DNA from: an uncultured Blautia sp.
GTDB lineage: Bacteria; Bacillota; Clostridia; Lachnospirales; Lachnospiraceae
NCBI GenBank assembly: GCA_948436455.1
Contig: CAOJIB010000009.1
Coordinates: forward strand, 1 to 36,632
DNA: 36,632 nucleotides
Reading direction: 5' to 3'
Shown here piece by piece: positions 21,238 through 30,224 of the stretch. Within the stretch, counting starts at the first letter, position 1. Every line of letters begins with the position of its first letter. Under the pieces are notes generated by a model. The model was not told the DNA's origin. It saw nothing but the letters and a program-made list of their open reading frames with translations, and did not search any database. The translations under genes and the position numbers were made by a program.

Positions 21238-22575
21238 CTATATTTTTTCCATCAGCTCCGCCGCCCGGGCCAGCAAATATTCCCTATGATTGCGCGACGG
21301 CTCCTCGAGTACCTCGTCAAGGAGCGCCGCCAGCACGCGGCCCACGTCTGGCCCGGGGGACATGCCAGCCGTCAGCAGATCTTTTCCGGTCAGCGCCAGC
21401 GTCTTTAGGGAAACGCACTGCTTTTCCCTAAGAATCTTTTCGTACAGGCAGGCAACTCCCTTTTGGCGCTGTTCCTTTTCCTCTCTTTTGTACTGGCTCT
21501 GGGCCAGCATATCGGCTCTTTGCACCTCCAGATACAGGGGAAAAATCTCCTCGCCGATCTGGTACACGGCCCGCCGCACTTCCTCCTCCGTGGGATTGGG
21601 CCGATAATCGTGCCACTGCACCAGCCGCTTGACCGTTTCCGTCGTCGCGCGGTCCATTTTCAGCCGCAGCAAGATCTGTTCGGCCATCTCCTGACCCACC
21701 GGACCGTGCCCCTTAAAATGATCCCGGCCGCCGGCATCGGTCGTACGCGCCTGGGGCTTTCCCACGTCGTGAAGCAGCATCGTCAGCCGCAGCGCCTTTT
21801 GTGCTCTTACATACGTCAGGCTTTTGAGCGTGTGCTCTCCCACGGAACAGCAATGATGGGGCGTATGTTGCGGCGTTTCCATCATCGCATCGAATTCCGG
21901 CAGGATTTCTCTCGTAATGCCTGCCTCCCAGGCCATACGCAGATATTCCGGATGGGGGGAAAGAAGCAGCTTCACAAGCTCCGTCTGGATTCGCTCTGCG
22001 CTGATACAGGAAAGCCGGGGCGCCAGACGAAAAATCGCCTGCCGGGTGCCCTCCTCCATGGAAAATCCCAGCTGGGCGCAGAACCGCACGGCCCGAAGGA
22101 GCCGCAGGGCGTCTTCACTAAAGCGTTCCATGGGATCTCCGACGCAGCGGACGACGCCTTTTTGCAGATCCTCCATACCGCCGTAGAGATCCACCAGGCC
22201 GTCCCTTGGATTATAGGCCATAGCATTGATCGTAAAATCCCGCCGCCGCAGATCCTCGGCGAGGCTGGACGTATAAATCACCTCTTTGGGGTGGCGTCCA
22301 TCCTCGTATGCGCCGTCCACCCGATACGTCGTCACCTCAAAGCCTTCACCTCCCTTTAGCACCGTCACGGTGCCGTGCTGCAGCCCGGTATCCACCGTCC
22401 GCGAAAACAGGGCCTTCACCTCCATGGGCGTGGCGGAGGTGGTAATATCCCAGTCGTCGGGAGAGCGGGCCAGGATCGAATCCCGGACGCAGCCGCCCAC
22501 CGCGTAGGCCTCATAGCCATGGGCGTTTAAAACTTCCAGAATCCCCCGCACCTTTGCGGGCAGTTGCAGCTTCAT
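21238..22575 (-). CDS. cca: CCA tRNA nucleotidyltransferase
   Basis: The enzyme adds or repairs the 3' CCA of tRNAs. The 445-residue product is a class II nucleotidyltransferase: GYEAYAVGGCVRD (about 20-32), the catalytic carboxylates in DDWDITTSA (about 40-48), RRRDFTINAMAY (about 109-120), the ERFSEDALRLLRAVRF motif (about 150-165) and the E-RIQTE segment near 193. An HD-type domain follows (LHDVGKPQA near 268), as in bifunctional forms. The start ATG at 22575 is 15 bp from proS. It is the last gene of the seven-gene run and precedes its terminator. Whether it adds all of CCA or only A in this organism cannot be decided here. Confidence 0.93.
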   Translation of the reverse strand: MKLQLPAKVRGILEVLNAHGYEAYAVGGCVRDSILARSPDDWDITTSATPMEVKALFSRTVDTGLQHGTVTVLKGGEGFEVTTYRVDGAYEDGRHPKEVIYTSSLAEDLRRRDFTINAMAYNPRDGLVDLYGGMEDLQKGVVRCVGDPMERFSEDALRLLRAVRFCAQLGFSMEEGTRQAIFRLAPRLSCISAERIQTELVKLLLSPHPEYLRMAWEAGITREILPEFDAMMETPQHTPHHCCSVGEHTLKSLTYVRAQKALRLTMLLHDVGKPQARTTDAGGRDHFKGHGPVGQEMAEQILLRLKMDRATTETVKRLVQWHDYRPNPTEEEVRRAVYQIGEEIFPLYLEVQRADMLAQSQYKREEKEQRQKGVACLYEKILREKQCVSLKTLALTGKDLLTAGMSPGPDVGRVLAALLDEVLEEPSRNHREYLLARAAELMEKI

Positions 22576-22590
22576 CTCACCGCCTCCTCT

Positions 22591-24030
22591 TTAATAGGCC
22601 CGTCCCCAGTAGACCATTTTCTTAGCCGGCTTTCCGCAACAGACACAGGTATCGGCCACCGTTTCCTGGGTAAAGGGAATGCACCGGGAAGTGGCCTGGG
22701 TGTCTTCCTTGATCTTGTCCTCGCACGCCCGGCTGCCGCACCACATAGCCTTGACAAAACCGGACTTTTCCTCCATGATCCTTTGAAATTCTTCGTAATT
22801 CTCCGCCTGATACGTATGCGCCTGCACATGCGCCCGGGCCGCATCCAACATTTCCTTTTGCATCTTTTCCAGGGTTTCTGCCACCTGATCCGCCAATTCG
22901 GCAAATGTTACGGGGATCTTTTCCCTAGTATCCCGGCGTACGATTACCGCCTGCTCCTTTTCAATATCCTTCGGGCCGCACTCGATCCGCACGGGAATGC
23001 CGCGCATTTCCTGCTCGGAGAATTTCCAGCCGGGGCTCTTGTCCGTATCGTCTAGCTTCGCCCGGATGCCGGCGGCAGCCAACACATCTTTCAGTTCGGC
23101 CGCCTTTTCCAGCACGCCTTCCTTTTTTTGCTGGATCGGGATCACCATCGCCTGGACGGGAGCCACCTTCGGCGGCAGCACCAGGCCGCTGTTGTCCCCG
23201 TGCACCATGATGATCGCTCCAATCATACGGGTAGTCATGCCCCAGGAGGTCTGATGCACGTACTGGAGCTGATTATCCTTATCCGTGTAGCGGATGCCAA
23301 AAGCCTTGGCGAAGCCGTCGCCGAAATTGTGGCTGGTGCCGGACTGCAGGGCCTGGCCGTCGTGCATCAGCGCTTCAATCGTATAGGTCGATTCGGCTCC
23401 GGCGAATTTCTCTTTCTCCGTCTTCTGGCCCCGGATCACAGGAATCGCCAGATATTCCTCGCAGAAATCCGCGTAGACATTGAGCATCTGGATTGTCCGC
23501 GCTTCGGCCTCCTCGGCCGTGGCATGGGCGGTGTGCCCCTCCTGCCAGAGGAATTCCCGTGAGCGAAGGAACGGACGGGTCGTCTTTTCCCAGCGCACGA
23601 CGGAGCACCACTGGTTGTATACCTTGGGAAGATCCCTGTGGGACTGGATATCCTTTGCATAAAAATCGCAGAACAGCGTCTCCGAGGTGGGACGGACGCA
23701 AAGCCGCTCCGCCAAAGGCTCCAGGCCTCCGTGGGTCACCCAAGCTACCTCAGGCGCGAAGCCCTCCACATGATCCTTTTCCCGCTGTAGGAGACTCTCC
23801 GGGATGAATAAGGGCATATAGACGTTTTCCACGCCCGTCTCCTTAAAGCGGCGATCCAGCTCCCGCTGGATATTTTCCCAAATCGCGTAGCCTGCGGGCT
23901 TAATGACCATACAGCCCTTGACGCTCGTATAATCCACCAGCTCCGCCTTTTTCACCACATCCGTATACCACTGGGCAAAATCCTCCTCCATGGAGGTAAT
24001 CGCCTCTACCAGCTTCTTTTCCTTTGCCAT
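22591..24030 (-). CDS. proS: Prolyl-tRNA synthetase, ProS type 3 (archaeal/eukaryote-like)
   Basis: Charges tRNA-Pro. The 479-residue protein lacks the editing insertion of the usual bacterial ProRS and has the short type 3 layout: [24 protein letters not shown] in the first 60 residues (in pieces), class II motif 2 with [25 protein letters not shown] (about 148-172, read in parts), motif 3 with [14 protein letters not shown] (about 284-297), an anticodon-binding domain, and a C-terminal zinc-binding-like segment with [10 protein letters not shown] and final Tyr. Such ProRS are common in Clostridia. The start ATG at 24030 follows GAAGGAGAGAAAG. It lies between the dCMP deaminase gene and cca, spaced by 35 and 15 bp. 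Confidence 0.95.
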   Translation of the reverse strand: MAKEKKLVEAITSMEEDFAQWYTDVVKKAELVDYTSVKGCMVIKPAGYAIWENIQRELDRRFKETGVENVYMPLFIPESLLQREKDHVEGFAPEVAWVTHGGLEPLAERLCVRPTSETLFCDFYAKDIQSHRDLPKVYNQWCSVVRWEKTTRPFLRSREFLWQEGHTAHATAEEAEARTIQMLNVYADFCEEYLAIPVIRGQKTEKEKFAGAESTYTIEALMHDGQALQSGTSHNFGDGFAKAFGIRYTDKDNQLQYVHQTSWGMTTRMIGAIIMVHGDNSGLVLPPKVAPVQAMVIPIQQKKEGVLEKAAELKDVLAAAGIRAKLDDTDKSPGWKFSEQEMRGIPVRIECGPKDIEKEQAVIVRRDTREKIPVTFAELADQVAETLEKMQKEMLDAARAHVQAHTYQAENYEEFQRIMEEKSGFVKAMWCGSRACEDKIKEDTQATSRCIPFTQETVADTCVCCGKPAKKMVYWGRAY

Positions 24031-24065
24031 GCTCTTTCTCTCCTTCTTTCTCTATGCTTTCCGGC

Positions 24066-24557
24066 TTACAACTCAAAGATGACCTGCCTACCGGTATGAT
24101 TGTACTGATAATACCGCACTCCCGCCGCGTCCATCATTCGCTTGGAAGCGATCACAGATGGCGTGTCCTTATATTTATCGCTGTCATAGATCACCGTCTT
24201 GATTCCGGCCTGGATAATCGCCTTGGCGCATTCATTACAGGGAAACAAAGAAACGTACAGCTTCGCTCCCTCCAGGCTGCCGCCCCGGTAATTTAAAATC
24301 GCGTTTAATTCGCTGTGGGTTACGTACAGATATTTCGTATCCAGCTCCTCACCCTCTCTGGCCCAGGGGAATTCCTCGTCGGAACAACCCATGGGAAAGC
24401 CATTGTAGCCGATGGAGAGGATCTTATTGTCCGGGCTGACGATGCACGCCCCCACCGGAGAACTGGGATCCTTGGATCGTAATCCGGCCAGATAGGCCAC
24501 CCCCATAAAATATTCGTCCCAGGTAATATAATCCTTGCGCTTTTGATTTTCCTGCAT
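24066..24557 (-). CDS. Deoxycytidylate deaminase
   Basis: Converts dCMP to dUMP for thymidylate synthesis. The 163-residue product begins MQENQKRKDYITWDEYFMG and shows the cytidine-deaminase zinc site: THSELNAILN (His and catalytic Glu, about 80-89), and LFPCNECAKAI (two Cys, about 104-114). PVGACIVSPDNKIL-type sequence precedes it, and the conserved GYNGFPMG is near 50. The His-Ser-Glu form (rather than His-Ala-Glu) is a variant of the usual motif. An upstream in-frame ATG at 24593 would overlap rpiB; the ATG at 24557 has GGAGAAAAAT upstream and is 25 bp after the rpiB stop. Activity on dCMP rather than another deoxynucleotide is inferred. Confidence 0.9.
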   Translation of the reverse strand: MQENQKRKDYITWDEYFMGVAYLAGLRSKDPSSPVGACIVSPDNKILSIGYNGFPMGCSDEEFPWAREGEELDTKYLYVTHSELNAILNYRGGSLEGAKLYVSLFPCNECAKAIIQAGIKTVIYDSDKYKDTPSVIASKRMMDAAGVRYYQYNHTGRQVIFEL

Positions 24558-24582
24558 ATTTTTCTCCTTCCTTGGCAGACGC

Positions 24583-25011
24583 CTACTCCTCAATCATCGC
24601 CACCCGCCGGGCGTGGCGTTCCTCTCCGGAAAAGGGCGTGTCCAGAAAGGTTTCCACAATCTTCACCGCCAGCCCCGGGCCAACTACCCGGCCGCCCATC
24701 GCCAGGATATTCGCGTCGTTATGGGTTCTGGTCGCCTCCGCGCTGAAGCAGTCGCAGCAGAGCGCCGCGCGGATGCCCGGCACCTTATTCGCCACGATGG
24801 AAATGCCGATACCCGTCCCGCAAAGCAGGATTCCCCGCTGGCATTCCCCCTTTGCCACGGCTTGAGCCACCGCCCTTCCATACACAGGATAATCGACAGG
24901 CGTCGCGCTGTGACAGCCGAAATCTTTATATTCCAGCCCCCGGCTCTCCAAATATTTGATGATTTCCAGTTTTAATTCGTACCCTCCATGATCACAACCG
25001 ATCGCTATCAT
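24583..25011 (-). CDS. rpiB: Ribose-5-phosphate isomerase B
   Basis: Interconverts ribose 5-phosphate and ribulose 5-phosphate. The 142-residue product has CDHGGYELK (8-16, phosphate and substrate binding), DFGCHSATPVDYPVY (about 36-50), the catalytic-Cys loop RGILLCGTGIGISIVANKV (about 60-78) and the THNDANILAMGGR segment (about 94-107). Length is typical. The start ATG at 25011 overlaps the tsaC stop in an ATGA (25008-25011), so translation is coupled. Pairing of tsaC/sua5, rpiB and dCMP deaminase is a known gene order in Firmicutes. High confidence on the family; a role with allose 6-phosphate is possible but not suggested here. Confidence 0.94.
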   Translation of the reverse strand: MIAIGCDHGGYELKLEIIKYLESRGLEYKDFGCHSATPVDYPVYGRAVAQAVAKGECQRGILLCGTGIGISIVANKVPGIRAALCCDCFSAEATRTHNDANILAMGGRVVGPGLAVKIVETFLDTPFSGEERHARRVAMIEE

Positions 25012-26108
25012 TTTCTCTCCTCCTCGTCACCCTCATCCGTACAGCGTATGACCCGACGCCCAGCCGCCTTCAACAGGCGGTTCATAATCGCCGGACCGAT
25101 CCTTGGCGCCTCAAAAGCCTCCGAATAGATCGCATCTACCTGGCATTCGTCAAACTCCCGCAGGCATCGGTAAAGATTTCTGGCGATCGCCTCTCCGTCG
25201 CTGCGGCTTCCAATACATCGACAGACGCCCCCCCGATAAAGAGCCGCGTTTTCCGATACGCACAGCACGCCCACCTTCTTCCTGGCAGCTTCGCCTTCCT
25301 GGATCCTTCGGTTGATCGCCCGGGCCACCGCCTCGTCCGTTCCCGCCATGATTGTCAATTCCGCCTTCGGCGCATAGTGCCGGTATTTCATGCCCGGCGC
25401 CTTCGGACGGATGCCTGCATCCTCCCGAAGAAGCCCCCGATCCAGACGCACCTCGCCCACATAGCCGCGCAGCTCGTCCAGGGAAACGGCTCCCGGCCGC
25501 AGAACCGTAGGGATTTCCTCGGTAAAGTCCACGATCGTGGACTCCAGCCCGATCCCCACCGGGCCTCCGTCCAAAATCATCGGGATCGCCCAGCCTAAGT
25601 CCTCCGCCACATGCGACGCCAGCGTGGGACTTGGCCGGCCGGAGGTATTGGCGCTAGGCGCCGCCACGAAGCCGCCGCCCGCCTGAATCAGCGCCATGGC
25701 CACCGGATGATCCGGCATCCGCACCGCCACACTGTCCAGTCCTCCGGTGGTCTCATAGGGAACCCGGCCGTTCTTGGGGAGGATCACCGTCAAAGGCCCC
25801 GGCCAGCAAGCCTCTGCCAGACGCCGCACCTTCTCCGGTACGTCCACAACGATTTTGGCAAGGCTTTCCACCTCGGCGATATGCACGATCAGAGGATTGT
25901 CCGAGGGCCGCCCCTTGGCCTGATAGATCTTTTTGGAGGCGTTTTGATCCAGGGCGTTCCCTCCTAGGCCGTACACCGTTTCCGTAGGAAACGCCACCAA
26001 TTCTCCCGCACGCAAAAGCTCTCCCGCACGCAAAATTTCTCGGCGGCACTTTTTGCAATCTGTGATCCGAATAATTTCCGCCCGCATCCTTTTTGCCTTT
26101 CTTTGCAT
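25008..26108 (-). CDS. tsaC: L-threonylcarbamoyladenylate synthase (Sua5/YwlC type)
   Basis: Makes threonylcarbamoyl-AMP from Thr, bicarbonate and ATP for the t6A modification completed by TsaD (6795-7814). The 366-residue product has both a YrdC domain (VAFPTETVYGLGGNAL, RPSDNPLIVHI, WPGPLTVIL, VRMPDHPVA, PSANTSGRPSPT) at about 35-220 and the C-terminal Sua5 domain (KAPGMKYRHYAPKAEL near 237-252), so it is the longer Sua5 form. I keep the start at 26108 because GGAG lies nine bases upstream, although ATG at 26087 is also possible. Near the N-terminus an 18-bp direct duplication gives a repeated RAGELL. It lies 35 bp after the DUF2298 gene and overlaps rpiB by four bases. Confidence 0.93.
   Translation of the reverse strand: MQRKAKRMRAEIIRITDCKKCRREILRAGELLRAGELVAFPTETVYGLGGNALDQNASKKIYQAKGRPSDNPLIVHIAEVESLAKIVVDVPEKVRRLAEACWPGPLTVILPKNGRVPYETTGGLDSVAVRMPDHPVAMALIQAGGGFVAAPSANTSGRPSPTLASHVAEDLGWAIPMILDGGPVGIGLESTIVDFTEEIPTVLRPGAVSLDELRGYVGEVRLDRGLLREDAGIRPKAPGMKYRHYAPKAELTIMAGTDEAVARAINRRIQEGEAARKKVGVLCVSENAALYRGGVCRCIGSRSDGEAIARNLYRCLREFDECQVDAIYSEAFEAPRIGPAIMNRLLKAAGRRVIRCTDEGDEEERK
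26001..26036 (-). repeat. 18-bp tandem duplication inside tsaC
   Basis: Two near-identical 18-bp units containing CTCCCGCACGCAAAA (plus strand) encode the repeated RAGELL/RAGEL near residues 26-36 of the Sua5 protein. The unit is in frame and adds six residues. Confidence 0.75.
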
Positions 26109-26143
26109 TTTCCCCGGCTCCTTGGCCGGACTGTACAGCTATT

Positions 26144-28393
26144 CTACACGATTTTTCCCACTTTGACAATAAAGGTCTGATAAACCGCGTCCTGAAATAC
26201 GACTTCCCCCAGGGCTTTTAAGCCGTCCGTCGCAAGATCGGCGTACTTTTCCTGCTCCCGCTTACCGACGAAAATATACTCCACCTTATATTTTTCCAGA
26301 AGCTCCCGTACCCGGGCCGCATCCTGGGACGTATAGATTTCTTCCACCTCGCCGCTTCGGATATTCAGATCCTCCGTATCGTTTCGCCAGAGCCATTCAT
26401 GGACGTACCAGCCCAGCACCGTGGGCAGGCCGGTCATCGCGGATACCCGCTCGTACTCGCTGTAGCTATCTCCGTTGGCCTCCAGCACCACCGGATGACC
26501 GTCGATATTTTCCTTAAGCCAGCGGATGGCCTGAACATCCTGGGGAAAATCTGTCTCCAGAAATCTCGTGGCGTCCAGCCCCTGGTAATCGGCCGGCTTC
26601 CAGACATCCCCAAACCAGGCGTGCACGCCGTTGCCTAAGTATCCGAAGGTGGAAAGCAAAACCAACAGACAGAGAACGCCCCAGACCTTGGAGGCCCTTT
26701 TCCGGCAAAAGGCCAGGAAGGAAAAAATACTGTAGCTCATAACAATCCCAAACAGAAGAAACGCCTGGTAGGTAAGCTTGAACATGGTATTGGCCCGGGC
26801 GCTGCCGTTCTCGTAGATATCCCGCACATAGACGATTTCCGGAAGCAGTACCAGTCCCAGCGCGCACAGAGAAAGCACCAGGATAAAAACGTCTCCGGCA
26901 GGCAGCTGCAGCGGCTTTTTCTTTGTTCCATCCTTTTTCTTCTTATAGAAAAGCAGCGCCAGAAAGGAAACCGTCACCACCGCCGGCAATCCCCACAATA
27001 CTAGAAGCTGGTAGAGCCTGGAATGATTCTGGCAAAGGGCCACGCCCTGCACCATCGTCTCAAACGTACGGGTAAAAGGCCACGCCGCCAGAAACACCAC
27101 AGCCGTCACTTCCACCGCCTGGCCAGCCGTCACCGCCACCGCACGGATCGGGCGCTGATCAAAGCGAAGGAGATTTGTAAAAAATACCACGCCGCCCGTC
27201 ACCACATAGTAAATCACAAAATCCCAGTAATTTGTCCACTGGAACATCCCCAAAAGCCACGCCGCCACCAGAAGCTCCGGGGCTAAAAGCTCCTGCTTCC
27301 AAAAAGCCGCCGCACGCCCAAAGGGTACGGCTCCCGACTCCTTGCACCGCTTATGCCAGGCGTAGAGAAGCCCCAGAAGCAGCAGCACGAACATAAGATT
27401 CACCACATGGGCATGAAGGTCACCCAGGATGAAGGAATAGCTGGGAAATTCGTGGATCGTCTTATCGGGCACATCCGGACGATGGCCGATGTAGCGAGTG
27501 GCGTCGGGAAACCAGTACTTCTCCGGCTCTCCCGGCCAAAGCCCCGCACGCTGCAGCAGCGGCAAAAGTTTCGCGTAAATCACATAGTGCATATTCCCCG
27601 CTAAGGATACGGCTCCTCCGGCAAGCAGCCCGCCAAGAATCGGCACCATTTTCTTCATCCGTCCGGCAGCCTGTTCCCCTCTTCCCCGATCCCAAAGAAG
27701 CTGCGCGCACAGGGCGCAGGGAAGGGAAAAGCTAAAGGCCGCCACCAACGTACGCATCAGATTATACGTTTCCTCCACCCGGGTGAAGGTCAGCTTCGTC
27801 AGAAATACCGCGAAATACTGGCCGCCGTAATAGTAATTGAGCGGCGCGCCGGCATACCAGAGATCCTCTGCCGGCAGTACGTCGCTGCGCATCATCGCCT
27901 CCATAAAACCGTAGTCCATGAACTTTTCCGTTCCGTACGCCTGCGGCCGAAAGCCGGCGAAATACGTCCAGAGTAGGAAAATCAGAAAAAAAAGCAGCTC
28001 CTGCGCAAAGATCCAGGAAGCTTCTTCGGCAGGCAGATCATTGCCTTTTCCAAAGCGATGCCAAAGCAAAATGGCCACCGCCAATACAACCGTCGTCCCG
28101 ATGCATGTCCCCCGGGTAAAGGGCAAAAGGCCCGTGCCAACCAGCGCCCAGACCACATAGCCGGAAATCCCCACGCCAAGGGCCTTGGAAAATAGCCACC
28201 CCCGATCGCGAAACCCCGAAAACAACCGACTGGTCACCGGCCAAAAAGCAAGACCCAGGAACAAAAGAAGCATCCACCAGGTAAGAAATATAAGCGTATC
28301 TTGCCTAAGTAACAGCCGCGTCAATAAAAGCGCGGCAAGCGACAAAACGCCTCGCCCTATCCATCGTTTACCGCCCGCTGCCATCATTTGCAC
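26144..28393 (-). CDS. DUF2298 (YYY-motif) multipass membrane protein
   Basis: A 749-residue membrane protein with about 12-14 hydrophobic segments. GAPLNYYYGGQYFA at about 183-196 carries the YYY signature of DUF2298 (Chlor_Arch_YYY) proteins, and the conserved EFPSYSFILGDLHAHVVNL follows at about 314-332. Other matching features are the FQWTNYWDF segment near 386 and a soluble C-terminal domain (about 600-749). These proteins resemble membrane glycosyltransferases that use lipid-linked sugars, but function is not proven. The start is taken as GTG at 28393 because AAGGA is seven bases upstream; ATGs at 28387 and 28384 are alternatives. It overlaps the end of a GT2 gene by 26 bases, which suggests that the GT2 supplies its lipid-linked substrate. 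Confidence 0.85.
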   Translation of the reverse strand: MQMMAAGGKRWIGRGVLSLAALLLTRLLLRQDTLIFLTWWMLLLFLGLAFWPVTSRLFSGFRDRGWLFSKALGVGISGYVVWALVGTGLLPFTRGTCIGTTVVLAVAILLWHRFGKGNDLPAEEASWIFAQELLFFLIFLLWTYFAGFRPQAYGTEKFMDYGFMEAMMRSDVLPAEDLWYAGAPLNYYYGGQYFAVFLTKLTFTRVEETYNLMRTLVAAFSFSLPCALCAQLLWDRGRGEQAAGRMKKMVPILGGLLAGGAVSLAGNMHYVIYAKLLPLLQRAGLWPGEPEKYWFPDATRYIGHRPDVPDKTIHEFPSYSFILGDLHAHVVNLMFVLLLLGLLYAWHKRCKESGAVPFGRAAAFWKQELLAPELLVAAWLLGMFQWTNYWDFVIYYVVTGGVVFFTNLLRFDQRPIRAVAVTAGQAVEVTAVVFLAAWPFTRTFETMVQGVALCQNHSRLYQLLVLWGLPAVVTVSFLALLFYKKKKDGTKKKPLQLPAGDVFILVLSLCALGLVLLPEIVYVRDIYENGSARANTMFKLTYQAFLLFGIVMSYSIFSFLAFCRKRASKVWGVLCLLVLLSTFGYLGNGVHAWFGDVWKPADYQGLDATRFLETDFPQDVQAIRWLKENIDGHPVVLEANGDSYSEYERVSAMTGLPTVLGWYVHEWLWRNDTEDLNIRSGEVEEIYTSQDAARVRELLEKYKVEYIFVGKREQEKYADLATDGLKALGEVVFQDAVYQTFIVKVGKIV

Positions 28394-29117
28394 CTATCAT
28401 TCCTTTCCTTCCAAAAAGCGCTTTTCGAAGCCGCCAGAAATCTCGTAGCGCCTGCCGACCAATGCTGCAGATCCGCCGGAAATTAATACTATTTGTGCCG
28501 CCCTGCCTGGGACGGAAGGTAATGGGATATTCATAAACGCCCAGGCGGTACTTCTTATAGCATACCGTAAGCAGCACATTCGAGAGGTAAAAATTCAACG
28601 GCATCCTGCGCAAAACCTTTTTCAGCTCCTTCGCCCGCATCAGACGAAAAGGGGTGTTGGCGTCCGCCAGCCAGACGCCAAAGCAAAAAAAGAGCACCAA
28701 ACGGAGCACCCGGGTAACAAAAATCCGGGAAAGGCCGTCCTGCCGATGCAGCCGGCGTCCTAAAAGCAACCCGCATTTTTGCCGGTCCTTCCACAACGGC
28801 CAGAATTCTTCGGGCAGCGTCTGCCCGTCGGAATCCGTCTGGAACACATAATCCGCGCCCCGGGCGACGGCATAACGATACCCCGTCAGCACCGCTGCCC
28901 CGTGCCCCTGGTTTTCCTTATTGATAACCACCAAACGGGAATACCGTTTTTCGCACGCCCTTAGCCGCTCTTTCGTGGCATCCGTACTTCCATCGTTTAC
29001 TACCGCCAGCCGGCTTTCCCCGCCGATTTTCTCCACCAGCGGATGCCATTGCCGGATAACCTCTTCGATCGTATCTTGTTCATTATACGCGGGCATCACA
29101 ATATATAAATGATCCAT
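28368..29117 (-). CDS. Family 2 glycosyltransferase
   Basis: A 249-residue GT-A fold enzyme: MPAYNEQDTIEEVI (8-21), VVNDGSTDAT (about 37-46), NKENQGHGAAVLTGY (about 65-79) and the metal/nucleotide-binding DSDGQ (about 92-96). It lacks strong membrane helices except a hydrophobic patch near 135-150. The pattern resembles polyprenyl-phosphate sugar synthases of the DPM1/GT2 group. The frame is open upstream to 29453, but that stretch contains dispersed repeat copy B and a promoter; ATG at 29117 with AGGAG nine bases upstream is the credible start. It overlaps the following DUF2298 gene, so the two may form a lipid-linked sugar synthase and transferase pair; that is inference. Confidence 0.85.
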   Translation of the reverse strand: MDHLYIVMPAYNEQDTIEEVIRQWHPLVEKIGGESRLAVVNDGSTDATKERLRACEKRYSRLVVINKENQGHGAAVLTGYRYAVARGADYVFQTDSDGQTLPEEFWPLWKDRQKCGLLLGRRLHRQDGLSRIFVTRVLRLVLFFCFGVWLADANTPFRLMRAKELKKVLRRMPLNFYLSNVLLTVCYKKYRLGVYEYPITFRPRQGGTNSINFRRICSIGRQALRDFWRLRKALFGRKGMIGANDGSGR

Positions 29118-29158
29118 ATATGTCTGCTCCTCTCCTGCGGGCTTTCTCGGAATTTTCT

Positions 29159-29216
29159 GTATACTAAGGCATACAGAAAGCTTGCCACCGGCAACCCTTC
29201 TGCATACAACGGTATC
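29159..29216. repeat. Dispersed palindrome family 1, copy B
   Basis: The core TTGCC-ACC-GGCAA is flanked by CAGAAAG on the left and CCTTCTG on the right, with GCATAC-type ends. It lies inside the GT2 leader, 42 bp from the GT2 start and about 110 bp downstream of the amidase gene. Confidence 0.75.
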
Positions 29217-29268
29217 TAAACCTGAAACACGTCCGAAAGAATACCTCAGACGGGTTCTGGTCAGATAC

Positions 29269-29296
29269 AGTATAACAAAATTATGCCCCGATTCAA
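29269..29296 (-). promoter_or_regulatory. Candidate promoter of the GT2-to-cca run
   Basis: On the minus strand TTGAAT (29296-29291), a 16-base spacer and TATACT (29274-29269). The leader of about 145 bases would contain an imperfect hairpin (29219-29260) and palindrome copy B. Confidence 0.5.
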
Positions 29297-29326
29297 AGCA
29301 TAACCGGAAAGTTTCCGGAATTTTTG

Positions 29327-30022
29327 TTATGCATCCGTCCCTTTTTGGGAAAGATACGCCGCAATTCCCTTGGTGATGGCCCGGGCAATTTTTTCCTGAT
29401 ATTCCTCTGTCTGCAAAAGCGCGGCTTCCTCGGGATTCGTCAGAAAGCCGCATTCTACGATATTTAAGACGCCAGAGCTTCTTTTTAACAGATAATAGGT
29501 TTTATTGCCCTTTGCCACGCGGGGCCGAGGGACGGAAAGCCCGGTATTTAAGGCTTCCTGCAGGATAGTCGCCAGCTCCTCCCCTTCCTTGGAGTCCCCA
29601 TAATAAAAGACCTGTGGCCCACTGGCGGAAGCATCCTGATAGCTGTTCTGATGGATACTGATCGTCAAAAGCGGCTCCTTTTCCTCGATCAGCGCCACCC
29701 GCCGCTGCATATCCTGCGCCTTCTTATTCCGGCTGCTTTCATCGTACAGCCCCTGATCCTCTTCCCTGGTCAACACCGCCGAGAAGCCCTGGGCTTCCAG
29801 CGCATCCCGCAGCTTCTTTGCAATGGAAAGATTGATGTCTTTTTCCTTTAGATCATTCACGCCGACCATCCCTGGATCTATGCCCCCATGCCCCGCGTCC
29901 ACAACAATTACCGGCTTTTTCGCATCCCGGGCGTTCGTATAAAGTGCCGCCTCACGGGAGAGCAGCCAAACGCCCAAAAGCAGCACCAGTCCCAGAACCC
30001 ATTCCAAACGCTTTTTCTTCAA
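29327..30022 (-). CDS. N-acetylmuramoyl-L-alanine amidase, CwlD-like
   Basis: A 231-residue amidase_3 enzyme that cleaves the bond between MurNAc and L-Ala. It has an N-terminal membrane anchor or signal (KKKRLEW then VLGLVLLLGVWLL), then VVDAGHGGIDPGMVG with the first zinc His (about 40-54), EKDINLSIAKKLRDAL with a zinc Glu (about 59-74), SIHQNSY with the second His (about 121-127), and the catalytic Glu in NIVECGFLTNPEEA (about 192-205). Architecture and length are those of CwlD, which acts in spore cortex synthesis, but wall remodelling in vegetative cells is possible. The start codon is TTG at 30022, preceded by GGAGGATAGAG. Upstream is the divergent GH13 promoter region. Confidence 0.9.
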   Translation of the reverse strand: MKKKRLEWVLGLVLLLGVWLLSREAALYTNARDAKKPVIVVDAGHGGIDPGMVGVNDLKEKDINLSIAKKLRDALEAQGFSAVLTREEDQGLYDESSRNKKAQDMQRRVALIEEKEPLLTISIHQNSYQDASASGPQVFYYGDSKEGEELATILQEALNTGLSVPRPRVAKGNKTYYLLKRSSGVLNIVECGFLTNPEEAALLQTEEYQEKIARAITKGIAAYLSQKGTDA

Positions 30023-30127
30023 ACTCTATCCTCCAGGTACATCTCTTGCAATTATTACAGTGTATGCCCGCCCGGCCAGCTTTCAGTACTTTTGGAAGAA
30101 AGCCTCAAAATCTCCCCTGGCCGGCAG

Positions 30128-30156
30128 TTGCAATCCCGGCCGCCAGGGCCTATAAT
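30128..30156 (+). promoter_or_regulatory. Promoter of the GH13-aroK pair
   Basis: TTGCAA (30128-30133), 17-base spacer, TATAAT (30151-30156). An 8-bp inverted repeat (CCGGCCAG 30072-30079, CTGGCCGG 30117-30124) sits immediately upstream of the -35 and could be an operator or hairpin. Confidence 0.7.
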
Positions 30157-30224
30157 ATACCACAAATACCCCGCCTTCAAAGGATTTTCCAAAGGATCCC
30201 GCGGGCAGTAAAGGAGTAAAACAC

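Noticed and set aside
29301..29326. CCGGAA/TTCCGG hairpin followed by T residues on the plus strand
   Set aside because: No plus-strand gene ends here; on the minus strand after the amidase it has a weak T tract, so I did not list it as a firm terminator.
28415..29453. Upstream extension of the GT2 gene to 29453
   Set aside because: The extra sequence spans dispersed repeat B and a promoter, and lacks similarity to GT2 N-termini; the ATG at 29117 has a good ribosome site.
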